Source: Locusta migratoria (taxonomy: Eukaryota; Arthropoda; Insecta; Orthoptera; Acrididae). From it: a DNA stretch of 64,000 nt. The stretch is from assembly GCA_026315105.1 (NCBI GenBank), contig CM048745.1, forward strand, positions 154,029,323 to 154,093,322. The letters are read 5' to 3'. Below are positions 13,290-24,833 of this stretch, one piece after another. How positions within the stretch are numbered: position 1 is the first letter of the stretch; every line of letters begins with the position of its first letter. The notes under the pieces were generated by a model. The model did no database searches and had not been told where the DNA came from. It worked only from the letters and a program-made list of their open reading frames with translations. Made by a program: the position numbers and the translations under genes.

Positions 13290-13843
13290 CAAAAAATATT
13301 AAAGCCAAGATCGTTGATGATTAATTTTATTTTGGACAACTGGTTTCGCTGGACTCTGGCAGCATCATCAGGTCCTAAATTATGTTTACAAGGCTGTCAT
13401 CTTATGCATTTTCAGTAGTTGTGATATTCATAATTTTAACAAATTCCTCTCTTAGTCTCAATATACAATGAAAATTTTCCAGTAATAATAATTGCTTCCA
13501 GAGCACGGTAAGCCATGTGCACTGTACTGTACGAGAGCCAAACCTCAACTCATGCACTGTACTGCACGAGAGCTCAACTCATGATTTGAGGTTTGGCTCT
13601 CATACAGTACAGTGCACATGGCTTATCGTGCTCTGGAATCAATTATTATGATTGGAAAATTTTCATTGTATATTGATACTAATAGACGAATTTGTTATAA
13701 TTATGAATATTACAATTACTGAAAATGCATAAGATGACGGCCTTGTAAAAATAATTTTTGACCAAACGATGCTGGAATAGACTAGAAAAACCAGTCGTCC
13801 AAAATAAAATTAATCATCAGCGATCTTGACTTTAATATTTTTC
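13290..13843. repeat. Long foldback element inside mariner
   Basis: Two arms of about 255 bp (about 13290-13549 and 13584-13843) are inverted copies. A spacer of about 34 bp partly repeats the adjoining arm sequence. The left arm carries a good hammerhead-like motif (13334-13375 minus); the matching place in the right arm is mutated. It interrupts the mariner reading frame and so is younger than that insertion. Confidence 0.85.
13334..13375 (-). ncRNA. Hammerhead-ribozyme-like motif
   Basis: On the minus strand stem I is GGAC with GTCC. CTGATGA (13371-13365) is followed by one extra T, then stem II GCTG with CAGC around an 8-base loop and GAAA (13347-13344). Stem III is two pairs with loop CA, and T precedes the predicted cut. 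All conserved core boxes of the hammerhead are present. The single extra T is the only clear departure. Confidence 0.6.
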
Positions 13844-13959
13844 AAACATAATGCACAGAAAATGTTGCTGTTTCTTTCACAAAGCTGGTCACAGGTGATG
13901 CTCCAAAAAGAACCAGTAAAACTGTGCATTGACAGTCTGCCGTGGAGGAACGTAACACA

Positions 13960-14175
13960 TCAGGATAACACCAACACAATCATATATGCTAATTTGGTTT
14001 CGTGGATGAGCTCATGAATCATCTGGTGCCGATCACTGTCCGCTAATGTGGCAACAGTATGCACTTCTTCTTCAGAGGCACTAGGATGACCTGCCTGATG
14101 CATGTCTGCCACAGTTTGCTGACCTTTGTTGAAGGTTTCTACCCAATGTGCCACTGTTCTGTATGGCAATGCCAA
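13960..14175 (-). pseudogene. Mariner transposase N-terminal HTH fragment
   Basis: A 71-residue minus-strand frame with LPYRTVAHWVETFNKGQQ followed by GHPSASEEEVHTVATLADSD. This is the second helix-turn-helix and linker of mariner/SETMAR-type transposases. It lies in the 5' part of the element at 12847-14455. Confidence 0.75.
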
Positions 14176-14459
14176 TTCTCCTCACACCTCTTGAAGACCT
14201 AGATGACACTGTCATGCTGTACAACCTCTGGCACATTCAATCTTGATACAACTCTGTTTCAAAAACATACATTAGATCACTTGTTCACAAATGCCTGTGT
14301 TTCCCTATGCACATACCGGTGATGTTGGACAGGCATGTCCATTTGCTCAGAGGTAAGGTAGGTATGTCAACAATGTGTGCTATCAGTGACAACAGTATAT
14401 TCCACTGCATAGTGTCTTCACAACAGTGTTGCCAATATTTAAGTTCCAACCCTTGTATG

Positions 14460-16575
14460 TGTCCATACGGCCTTCATCTGTTGGAAACACACACACACAC
14501 ACACACACGCATGACCACCATCTCTGGCCACTGTGGCCAGTCTGTGGGACTCAGCACAGCTGGGGTGAAAGCAACCAATGGTGGGGGTAAGGAAGTGGCA
14601 AGGAGAGGGAAGGAGGAGGGGAACGGAGAGATATACAGCAGGGGTGTGGGGGAATACACCAGTGCTGTCTTATGGATAGGACAGAAGGAAGGGAAGGGAC
14701 TGGAATGTGTGGCGGGATGGAAGACATATGTAAGGATCGAGTGGCACAGGGAAGGGGAGGGGAGGGTGGTGGGGAGGAACTAGCAAAGATTCAGGCCTGG
14801 GAGATTGCGGGAGCATAGAGTGTATTGTGGGGAGAGTTCCCACCTGCACAATTCAGAAAAGCTGGTGTTACTGGGAAGGATCTATACAGCACAGGCTGTG
14901 TAGCAGTCATTGAAGTGAGCCACATTATGCAGGGTTGCTTGCTCTGCAACAGGATGGTCCAGGTGTCTACTGGTCACAGTTTGATGGTGGCCATTCATTT
15001 GGATAGACAGCCCGTTGCTGGTCATGCCCATGTTATGATGCTCCCACTGAGAGGATCTCAGCTCTTGTGGACCAACACCAACCTATTACCCACAACCTAC
15101 CTTCCTTTATAAAAGACACTAATCATTTCCTTCACCAACTCTCCTCAGTTTCTGTTCCTTTACCCCCTGGTACCATGCTTGTCACAGTTGATATCACCAC
15201 CCTCTACACCTACATCCCCAATGCCCATGGCCTTGCTAATGTTGAACACTACTTTCAACAATGCCTGACTGACTCCAAGCCTGCAACCTCCTTCCTTGTT
15301 AGCCTGACCAGCTACATCCTCATCTACAATTACTTCTCGTTTGAAGGCACCATCCACAAACAAATTCGCGGCACAGCCATAGGCACCCTTATGGCACCTG
15401 TCTATCCCAACCTGTTCTTGGGCCATCTAGAGGAATACTTCCTGTCTACCCAGGATCCCAAACCCCCAATCTGGTGCAAATTTATTGATGATATCTTCAT
15501 AATCTGGACTGAAGTTGAGGACACACTAGACATTCCTGAAAAACCACAACTCCTACTCCTCCATTCAGTTTACCTGGACATACTCTACCAAATGAGCCAC
15601 TTTCCTTGACGTTGACCTAAACCTCCTTCACATCAAACCTTCCAACCATCAACAGTACTTCCATTTTGACAACTGCCACCCATTCCACACCAAAAAATTC
15701 CTTCCATCCAGCCTAGCCACTCGTGATCATCACATTAGCAGTGACAAGCAGTCCCTTTCCAAATACACAAAAGGCCTTCACTGACCACAATTACCCTCCA
15801 CATCTTGTGCAGAAACAGATCTCTTGGGCCCTGTCCGTCCAGTCACCCATCCTCTCCCCCACATCCACTGTCTGGCGAAAAAGGAGCGCCTCTCTTGTGA
15901 TCCAGTACCACCCAGGACTGGAGTAGATAAACCACATTCTCCAACAGGGTTTTGACTAATTTTCATCCTGCCCTGAAATGAGAAATACCCTACCCAATAT
16001 CCTCCCCCCCCCCCCTCATACAGTGGTATTCCGTTGCCCACCAAACCTACATAATATCTTTGTCCCTCCCTACGCCATCCCAACCCGTTACCCCATGGCT
16101 CATGTCCCTGCAATAGACCCACCACCTACTTCAGTCCTGTCACAGCCATTTCCTATCTCATAAAAGGCAGGGCAAACTGTGAAAGCAGTCATGTTATCTA
16201 CAAACTGAGCTGCAACCACTGTGCAGCTTTCTATGTAGGCATGACCAGCAATAGGCTGTTTATTCGAACGAATGGCCACCATCAAACTGTGGCCAAGAGA
16301 CAGCTGGACTAACCTGTGCAGCCCTGCATAATGTGGCTCACTTCAAGTGACTGCTACACAGTCTGTGCTATATAGATCCTTCGCACTAACACCAGATTTT
16401 CTGAATTTCGCAGTTGGGAACTCTCCCTGCAACATGTGCTTTGCTCCTGCAATCCCCCAGGCCTAAGTCTTCCCTAGTTCCTGCCCCCACCAACCTCCCC
16501 TCCTCTTCCCTGTGCCACTCTATCCTTTGGAATGTCTCCCATCCCACCTCACATTCCAGTCCCTTCCCTTTTTTC
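14460..16575. mobile_element. Inverted pair of Penelope-like elements, family A, copy 1
   Basis: The left part (about 14490-15060) is the inverted copy of the 3' end found at about 16190-16575 (for example the shared GGGAAGGGACTGGAATGT block at 14692). The right part (15061-16575) is a plus-strand element with reverse transcriptase and endonuclease. Both 3' ends point outward. The left end abuts the mariner right terminus at 14455. Confidence 0.75.
15067..16480 (+). pseudogene. Penelope-like reverse transcriptase/GIY-YIG, broken
   Basis: A 180-residue frame at 15067-15609 contains MLVTVDITTLYTYIPNA (motif A region), HKQIRGTAIGTLMAPVYPNL (motif B) and FIDDIFIIW (motif C with the DD pair). It then shifts frame. 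Downstream pieces include NTLPNIL, and CAAFYVGMT-like endonuclease residues near 16220-16260. The stop and shift at 15600-15620 make it non-functional. Confidence 0.8.
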
Positions 16576-19277
16576 TAATTCAGTGTTTGACAATCTGCAC
16601 TTGCACATTTTCTTACTGGTTTGTACACACACTAACACTGTAATGTCTTCAAAACCTGCGAAAGGTAAACAAAAGTAGTGTCTCCTGCAAACTGTGAGCT
16701 TTATTGTGAAGTTGTTAATCAACTAGCAAGCACACAAGGTGCTGTAGTTCAGCTTGCGCATGTACAGTGTGACTAAACAGCAAAATGTATACATCCATAA
16801 TTTGCACTGTCGGCTGCTGCCGCATTTACACATATTAGCAGTTAAAGGGTTAAAACAATGACAATTACTGAAGAAGATGCTGGGATAATTTTAATTAAAA
16901 CATATTTGAAGAGTCTGAAAATTTACTGTGAAAATTATCTATAGAATGAAGGCCATTAATGTTTGAATAACACTGATCTAAACTACACAAAATGCAACTA
17001 TACAATATTTTTGGTGATCTTAAATGTATTATAGACACTGATTTCTTATAGTCCAGTCAGAGGCTATGGGAGTAACTATCCAAAAACAGGATTAAAACAC
17101 TGTGCAGTCTCAACAGGTGACCATGAACTAATTTGCTGGTGTTCCTGCTGTATTTCTGCTATCATACAACATTCATTTTCCCATTGGAACAGGATTAAGG
17201 AGTAGGATACTACTCTATAGTCAACAAAACACAATGCTCAAACTTACACAATCACCAGTTTCTTATAGCGAAACTTTATAAGGAAGAATTGTGTTGAATG
17301 TATGTGAAAAAAATCACTATCACAGGTGAAATGATATCTACAGTATTCGTTTTGTAAATAAAATAGTCTTCCACAGTGTTTCTTTCTTTTAGTAAATTGA
17401 TTAAAACAATTATGCTACAATATCAGAAATGACAAACAGAAGTATATATACTGGTATTGCTGATATTCAACAAGCCAAGAGAGACACAATATATTTTGTA
17501 TTCTTAAGGCCTGGTAGAAATGAGCAAAAACAAAGTGCCAGATTTTCAACTTTGTAAATTATTGCAACAAACATTCATAAAAAATACCAGAGAATATTTA
17601 AAACCCCATAGAACTTTGAAAGGAAAGGTAATGCCATGCAGTAAAGCAGTAATAATATGATAAGTAGTAGTGGCTCAGGAATTCCTAATCGAACTACAAA
17701 TACAGCAACAGAAGCTACTTGGACTATCCTAGAACAAACAGCATCCATGATACTACCCAACTGAGTGGATCTTTTATTTTAGTATATAAAATATAAAGAC
17801 TGCTGTCTTTTCTCTCTTTAAAGGCCCTCATCTTTTCATCAAGATAAAAGTACAGGGAAACATACTAGCTCTAAATCATAAAAAACATCTACACAATATT
17901 CAATTTCATATATGAGAAGTAACATTATATTCACAATCCATTCACGGACCAACATTTGTCACACTCAGTGCAAGTAAAGTAACACAAATGCTGAAAGTCT
18001 ACTTAAAAAAACATAGCAAAACAGAGAAACAAGCTCCATTTTACCTGAGAGGATGGAGCCTAGGTTGCAGAACAAAATGAAACAATATGTCAGAGTAAAG
18101 ATGTTGGCAGCTGGTTTTAAAAATATATCCTACCTTCAGGATGACTATTTTTGTTGGACATGGCATAAACAATAACCACTATTTTTTCTCATTATTAATA
18201 GGTCACTATTCTTGGGTTCCCTAACAGTACTTGGAAATTAAGAAAGTTACAAAACACACACAGAAAGAAGGAAAATTACATTTAAAGTCAAATTATTATA
18301 TTTATTTTCTTTGTGCAAATATTTTCTTATACTGTCAGTGAATGCAAATAAGGAAGAGATTAATCAAATACAGATGTCAGCTGTGCAAAAGAAACTAAAG
18401 CTATAATTCATATTGAAAACTACATGAAACATTAGATTGAAGATGGGAACCCATAAAACAGTAAATGTAATTTGTTAATCACCTGTGCAAAAATCTAATG
18501 CATAGAACTGTGGAATAAATATCTTACTTGTGAAAAATCTGTCATTGTACCAAGAGCAACAGCAGTGCTAGGAGACAGACATAGGCAAAAGAGTTGATAT
18601 ACTGAGCTAGAATTACATTAAAATAGTAAAAGGGAGCACAACCCAAACAGCAGCAAAACAACAAATAAGTAAATATAAACAAAGCAAGCTGCCACTTACG
18701 GGGATTTGTGATCATGAAAACACACATACGTGTAAATGAGAGCAAGTGAATGCATATCTTCCATGTGTAAAATTTATCAACTTAAAAGTACAGGTAATCA
18801 GTTTATAAAAATTATTTCCTTGATTGCGATGAACCAGGGCCTACTTCAAGGATTTTGCTAACCTGTGCAAAACTTTCAAGGCCCCCCCCCCCCCCCCAAT
18901 TTTTTGACATAGTCAGCTTTTATCTTTGTTACGAATGTGTCTTTAAAATCAAAGCACGTCAGTGTTAAGTTTTCAGCGCAATACATTTTAAGACATAACT
19001 AAAAAATTAAGGTTAAATTAAATTATGTTACCAGGTTCGTTTATGCAGCTGCCAGGAGCTACTCGCGCATGTGCAGAGTTGAAATTAAGTTCAAGCAGTG
19101 CCTTCTCCCACTTCAGGCTACTTGCCATGCAGCTATTTTCTGTTTGAGCAGTAGCCACAAGCTACCAGATATTGCCCAGAAAAATATTTCTGGTGTGCTC
19201 AAGCTGCCAGATTTGCACATGCACAGAACTGTTGGAGTTGGAGTGGGAGGGTGCTGGATTTAGTCTCCAAGTGATTA
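16576..19277. other. Non-coding stretch, nothing certain
   Basis: AT-rich. A minus-strand frame at 17575-17760 is hydrophobic, and a CAG|GTAAAA donor-like site occurs near 18041. Neither links to the kinesin gene or to any family I know. A C run lies at about 18883-18897. Confidence 0.4.
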
Positions 19278-19308
19278 CCGTATATTTCCGCAGATAAGGC
19301 GATGGCTG

Positions 19309-20988
19309 TTGTTGTTGTTGTTGTTGATGATGATGTGGTCTTCAGTCCACAGACTGGTTTGATGCAGCTCTCCATGCTAGCCTGTCCTGTGCAAGTCTTT
19401 TCATTTGAGAATACATTCGGCAACCTACATACCTTTGAATCTGCTTACTGTATTCGTCCCTCGGTCTCCCTCTACGATTTTTACCCCATACACTTCCTTC
19501 TAATGCTAAGTTGATAATTCCTTGATGTCTCAGGATATGTCCCACCAACCTATCCCTTCTCTTCATAGCATTCGTCTGTAGCACCACATTTCAAAAGCTT
19601 CTATAATCTATTTGTCTGAGCTCCTTATCGTCCACGTTTCACTCCCATACAATGCTACACTCCAGACAAGTGCTTTCAGAAATGACTTCCTAACACTTAC
19701 ATTAATATTGGATGTTAACAAGTTTCGCTTCTTTACAAACGCTTTTCTTCCCATAGCCATTCTGCCTTTTATATCTTCTTTACTTTGGCCATCAGAAGTT
19801 ATCTTGCTACGCAAGTAACAAAACTCGCCTACTACTTTTATTGCCTCATTACCTAATTTAATTCCTTCAGCATCGCCTGATTTTCTGACACTATATTCCA
19901 TTATCCTTGTTTTAATCTTGTTGATTTTAATCTTATAACCTCTTTCCAAGACACTGTCTATTCCATTCAATTGCTCTTCCAGATCCTTTGCGGTCTCTGA
20001 CAGGATTACCATGTCATCGGCAAACCGCAAAGTTTTTATTTCTTCACCCTGAACTTTAATTCCCTCTCCAAATTTCTCCTTCCATTCCTTCACTGTCTGC
20101 TCAATGTACAGATTGAACAACAATGGTGAAACCTTGTCTTACTCCCTTCCCAAACTCTGTGTGCCTTTCATGCCCTTCGACTCTAATAACCGCTATAACC
20201 GCTGTTTGGTTTTTGTATAAGTTGAGTATAGCTCTTCGCTCCATATATTTTACCCCTGCTACCTTGAGAATTTGAAACAGTGTATTCCTGTCAACATTGA
20301 CAAAAGCCATCTCCAAATCTACAAACGCTAAAAATGTACATTTGCCTTTCCTTAGCCTATCTTCTACGATAAGTCGTAATGTGAGTATTGCCTTCCGTGT
20401 TCCAACATTTCTCCTAAATCCAAACTGATTTTCCCCAAGGTCAGATTCCACCAGTTTTTCCATTCCTCTGTAAATTATTCGTGTCAGTAGTTTGCAACCA
20501 TGAGTTATTAAACTGATAGTTCTGTAATTTTCACATTTGTCTGCACTTGCTTTCTTTGGAATTGGAATTACCATATTCTTCTTGAAGTCGGAGGATATTT
20601 TCCCTGTCTCTTATATCTTGCGTACTAGGTGGAACAATTTCTTCATTGCTGGCTCTCCCAACAATATCAGCAGTTCAGACGGGATGTTATCTATTCCAGG
20701 GGTCTTGTTTCTACTTAAATCTTTTAGTGCTCTGTTAAATTCTTCTCGCAGTATAGTATCGCCTCTCTCATCCTCCTTTACATCATCATCCATTTCTAGA
20801 ATACTGCTTTCAAGTTTATTTCCTTTGTACACATCCTTCTATATATTCCTTCCAACTTTCAGCTTTCCCATATTTGCTTAGTACTGGTTTTCCATCCGAG
20901 TTCTTGATATTCATACCACTACTTTTCTTGTCTCCAAATGTCCCTTTTATTTCCTGTAGGTGATCTCTATCTTTTCCCTGTTTATACA
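19309..20988 (-). mobile_element. 5'-truncated RTE-like LINE
   Basis: Minus-strand pieces in order: LYKQGKDRD (about 20990), KTPGIDNIPSELL, PIPKKASADKCENYRTISL, FGFRRNVGTRKAI, FLAFVDLEMAFVNVDR (motif A), KGVRQG (motif B), FADDMVILSE (motif C), ALYGSETWT and GRPRDEY near the end. It ends in a CAA/CAT-rich tail (19309-19333 on the plus strand). The 7-base ATGGCTG at 19302-19308 and 20989-20995 fits a target duplication. A few frameshifts show that it is inactive. Confidence 0.85.
19608..20574 (-). pseudogene. LINE reverse transcriptase, frameshifted
   Basis: Two overlapping minus-strand frames (20101-20574 and 19608-20123) together hold fingers, palm motif A, motif B and FADD motif C of a LINE reverse transcriptase. 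The break lies between GVRQG and the downstream LFNLYIE. The C-terminal segment follows at 19587-19342 in another frame (RRDRLVGHILRH). Confidence 0.85.
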
Positions 20989-21770
20989 ATGGCTGAATCA
21001 TAAAAAATAGCCCCAAAATCCGAGGTTGTCTAATACAATGGTACAAAAAAATAGATTGACATTTGGTCTGAAACTGGTAATTTCGCAGATGTGCTACAAA
21101 GTGCAGCTTCGACCTCCAAATGATATATATCGAAGCGGTTAAGTATCGAAATGATACGTATAGAACAGGCGAATGTTATGATTTTTATGAATATGCCGTG
21201 ATTTTAAAGGATGTAGTTAGGCAGGAACCTAAGAGTACAGCTTTCTGGGTAATTTATAAGAAAGCTTACAATTGAAGTAACTCAACCTGAAATGATATAT
21301 ACGTACAACTGTAAATCAATTTTGTGTTTCTGAACCATAGATTTGGATGCTACGTGCTCTAACGTACAAAAAAACACACTTGTTTAACCTATACCTAACC
21401 TTCTTAAGGCTACATTACAGATAACTTTTTTAAAAGTGGAAGTTAGGTATAGGACAAACAAGAATTTTTTTTTAGTATTTCTGGACAAGTAGCGTGCGAA
21501 TCTCCAGCTGAGCAGTGAAAGGGTTAAAATATTTCGGAGCTATACGCAACAACTGCGGCTTCCTTCAAATCCTTTATCTTTTCTTCTCGGGCAATTTTGT
21601 GTGTTTTCACCCACATATATCCATTGGCATGATTAAATGTCATCTCGCGGTGAAGGAAAAAAAAAAAAAAAGCATGTTTCTCTCGATCAGATACAACATA
21701 GCACTACATGCACGAAAAGTACAAACAAAAGTACACCGCAAACACTGCAACAAAGGGTGAAATCTAGGTG

Positions 21771-21963
21771 TTCAAATGTTTGTTAAGCTTATGGGACTTA
21801 ACTACGGGGTCATCAGTCCCTAAACTTACAAACTACTTATCAACTACCTTATACTAAGGACGGCACAAATATACATGCCCAAGGGAGGATTCGAACCCCC
21901 GACCATAGTGACCGTGCAGACCGTGACTGGAGTGCCTCAGTCTCCTCGGCCACCGCAGCCGGC
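21771..21963 (-). mobile_element. tRNA-derived SINE, copy 1
   Basis: On the minus strand the head has an A-box-like TGGCCGAGG and the B box GGTTCGAATCC. The tail ends in TTAACAAACATTTGAA. A 10-base duplication, AATCTAGGTG, flanks it (21761-21770, 21964-21973). A close copy lies at 62352-62540. Confidence 0.85.
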
Positions 21964-22227
21964 AATCTAGGTGTACCAGTCACGAAAACTACTTATGGCA
22001 GCTTCTAATGGCATTTTTCTTAACTTCGTGAAGCTTTGCCAGGGAATCTAAGTAGCAGGTGTATTTTTAGACCCTGAAAACTTAAAATAAAGTGTGGCAT
22101 GTATTCGGGTAAGTACAGTAGCTTGGGGATTATCTTATAGGCCAAATATATGCTTAAGCTATAAAATTTTGATGAAAATTTGTGCCTCGTCTTATCTGAA
22201 CATTGTCTTATCTGCGGAAATATATGG

Positions 22228-23357
22228 TAGTGTTACATTTCGTGATATTTGCATTTGTTTGGCTTCATGTCCAACTGCCTCATATGAAAACAAAACAGAT
22301 TTCTGTGACTAGGAACAGTTAGGTAAATTTATTCACAAAACTGCATAAGGCTAATAAAATAATATGTTAAAATTTCAGTTTTCTGATTTTTTCCCATGTT
22401 ATTGACAGATCAAGCATTGAGTTGAACATGTAAGGCACATCTGATATTACATTTTATATATTTTACCTATTAAAAAAATTATTCGGTGTACAATCATGGA
22501 CTTTAAACTATGCTGAGAATGTTCATTAGTGAAAGAAATTGACAAGATATATCATAACCACCATGTGAAAATCTATTATTGTTATAATATTGCAGTGATT
22601 TTGGCACACTACTCACTATCGAGTGTTCATACAATGTCAAGGATTATTCGACTTGATGAACGTTAAAGTTATTCTTGAACATTGCTAAAGAAATTAGGCT
22701 TTTATCAATCAACTACAAAGGCAGTCAATTTATTTGAAACAATATTGCAGACTATTGTCTTGTTTAAACTCTTCATTGTGTTTTAAGGGCTTGCTCTTTA
22801 TTTTAAAATGCATGTAGTGTAAACAGATTACATAATCTGTGATAATAAAGAACTAAACACGAGGGTATACTTCAAGTAAATCGGTATCCTGAAACCACAC
22901 AGAAAAGCTTAAAATCAGATACATCTACATGAATCTGGACATGTGGTGAATATACTCTTAAAGCCGAATTGTGCTTTGAGTGAGGTTATGGAATTCTGAT
23001 ACTCTTGACTTATCCTCTGATGTGTTGATTGTTTCACAAGACAATCTATGATCTGTTAATGCATTTGAAAATTTGTAAATGTTTACTTAAAGGTTACTAG
23101 GCAGGTGATTTAATCAGTTATTGGGAATAAAATAAATACCTATATTGATAGCTTTACAAGAAAAAAAAAATGATTTCTTTTAGACATCTACCATCCATGA
23201 AGCAATGTTTTTTCATACATCTGTGGTATATTCTCTATGCTTCACTTTATTTCTTAATTTGTGAAATTTACATTTTAAATTTACAGACTGACATTCCTTG
23301 GCAAATTACAGGAATACACTGGCAGCATATTGCCGCAAGAGACCAAGTACACCGACT
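22228..23357. other. Non-coding stretch, nothing recognised
   Basis: AT-rich, no repeat arms or coding signal recognised. Confidence 0.5.
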
Positions 23358-23430
23358 GCCGGCGTGGCACAGGGGACAGCATCACAGACTGTGGTGCTGA
23401 AGGTCGCTGGTTCAATCCCGCCCACCGGCA
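23358..23430 (+). repeat. tRNA-like sequence, probable SINE head
   Basis: Seventy-three bases with a near-paired acceptor stem (GCCGGCG with CACCGGC, one mismatch), an A-box-like TGGCACAGGGG and the B box GGTTCAATCCC. The anticodon loop lacks T at position 33, and the anticodon arm forms a longer 9-bp hairpin with a GAC loop. I therefore read it as a tRNA-derived repeat, not a working tRNA gene. Confidence 0.55.
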
Positions 23431-23839
23431 AAAATTTATTTCTTTGTAATTAACAATTGCAGAATGTTCTACATCTGTCTTATGTTCACTTGTAAATTCT
23501 ACTTGTTTATTATGTTAACTGTTCTTCAAATTTCTGTTAAATTCTGTCTGTGAGGCAGTCAGTGCTGCGTGTATGTTAAGTTCGTAATAAACGTCTTTTG
23601 AGTATAAGTGCTGTGTTCAGTTGCCTTTGAAGTCAAGCCTGCTCCCATTTCAACGCAACAATATTGTTCAGTGTTTTATCATTGTATACATTTTCCTTAC
23701 TGTACTTTGTACATATAATACATTATGTGAATTATTTAATAAGCCTTATCATGGTTTCATTAAGTCACACAAATAAAAATGTAAAATACACTGTTGTTGC
23801 TCTGCATAACTGATCGGCATAATATAGAAATATCTAAAC

Positions 23840-23920
23840 CAGCAGTTCCCAACCTTTTTTGCTCTGCGGCCCAACTATTGCATAAAAACATCTGGGAGGC
23901 CCAACAACTAAATAAAAAGT
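23840..23920. repeat. hAT-like terminal sequence fragment
   Basis: CAGCAGTTCCCAACC followed by a T run and a CTCTGCGGCCC stretch resembles the terminal repeats of hAT (Charlie/SPIN-type) transposons. The other end was not located. Confidence 0.4.
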
Positions 23921-23974
23921 AACAATTAGCACACACAAAAATTGGTGCGCACAAGCACATACGATCATATGCAA

Positions 23975-24040
23975 GCACGCATGCGCACACGCGCGCGCGC
24001 ACACACACACCCCCCCACCCCACACACACACACACACACC
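23975..24040. repeat. CA/CG-rich microsatellite
   Basis: Alternating CG and CA dinucleotides broken by short C runs. Confidence 0.85.
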
Positions 24041-24670
24041 GTATGCATTATTAGTAAAATATACTAATAAATTATATGAGAGAAAAGATTTTTATTGTAT
24101 CTCTTAATTACAGAGAGTACGTGAAAACTGAAAATTGAGTAGCCAATTTAAAAAAAAACTCAGTGGGACATTTGACATTGTCAATATTTGGATTAAAACT
24201 GGTTAACTTTAACCTCAAATCACTCTCTATATTAAGTATAATAATGGAAAGTCCAGGTTGGAATTAATAATACAGTAAGGACAGTTTACAACTCACCACA
24301 AAGACGTGGCAACGAGCTGCGACAGGCACATACAAAAGACACACACATACAACACTTTCAGCTACCGGCCATGGCCTTCTTCAGAAAATAGAACACTCAT
24401 GCAATCACACAGGCACACAACACAGTCATACAACCATCACCTCTGGCTGCTGCACTTTGAATCATGCTCTGTGGCGAATCTGGGACGGAAGGGGAGGGGA
24501 GGGGAGAGGGGATGGGAAGGTAACGTCACGGTGGTGGGGATGGGTTAGATGGGAATAATGAGATGTAGATTAGGAATAGAGTGGGGAGGTGGGTAAGGGG
24601 AGAAAAAATAAAATGAAATAAAGTAAAATAAATGTACAAAATACGTGCACACTGTAAGTACACAAGACCG

Positions 24671-24705
<35 letters not shown>

Positions 24706-24833
24706 ACACATTCACACACCACTCAAAATAGGTGAGGTTTGGGATAGAGAGGTAGGAACTGTAAGGTATGGGGAAAAAAATAGGGAAGTTATCATAGGTT
24801 GAGGCCTGGTTGATTTCGGAATTGGAGAATGTA

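Larger units (their letters stand above)
12847..14455 (-). mobile_element. Decayed mariner transposon, split by a foldback
   Basis: Terminal inverted repeats near TGAGGGTTGGAGCTTAAATA (left) and the matching right end (GGGTTGGAACTTAAATA on the minus strand) are flanked by TA at 12845-12846 and 14456-14457. The minus strand encodes a mariner-type N-terminal helix-turn-helix (14175-13960). After the insertion at 13290-13843 it gives the C-terminal half (about 13250-12860) with WEVLYFYH, GSVNGILDHP, HWQRVL and DYFEG pieces. The expected HDNA catalytic box reads YYNE, so a catalytic residue looks lost, and stops are present. Confidence 0.8.
19278..22227. mobile_element. TIR DNA transposon (TA target), with nested insertions
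   Basis: Both ends carry the terminal inverted repeat CCGTATATTTCCGCAGATAA (right end one substitution different), and TA flanks both ends (19276-19277, 22228-22229). This is the Tc1/mariner/pogo signature. About 1.05 kb is its own sequence; the rest is an RTE-like LINE (19309-20988) and a SINE (21771-21963). A plus-strand stretch near 21120-21270 reads like old coding sequence but I cannot assign it. Confidence 0.7.

Noticed and set aside
17575..17760. Minus-strand hydrophobic frame as a kinesin or membrane-protein exon
   Set aside because: No family match, no donor site in a suitable place and no phase link to exon 17.
17990..18120. Possible short minus-strand exon ending CTCTCAG|GTAAAA
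   Set aside because: None of the three frames gives a plausible kinesin tail or other known sequence.
23358..23430. Functional tRNA-Val(GAC)
   Set aside because: Position 33 is A, one acceptor pair is mismatched and the anticodon arm folds into a longer hairpin.
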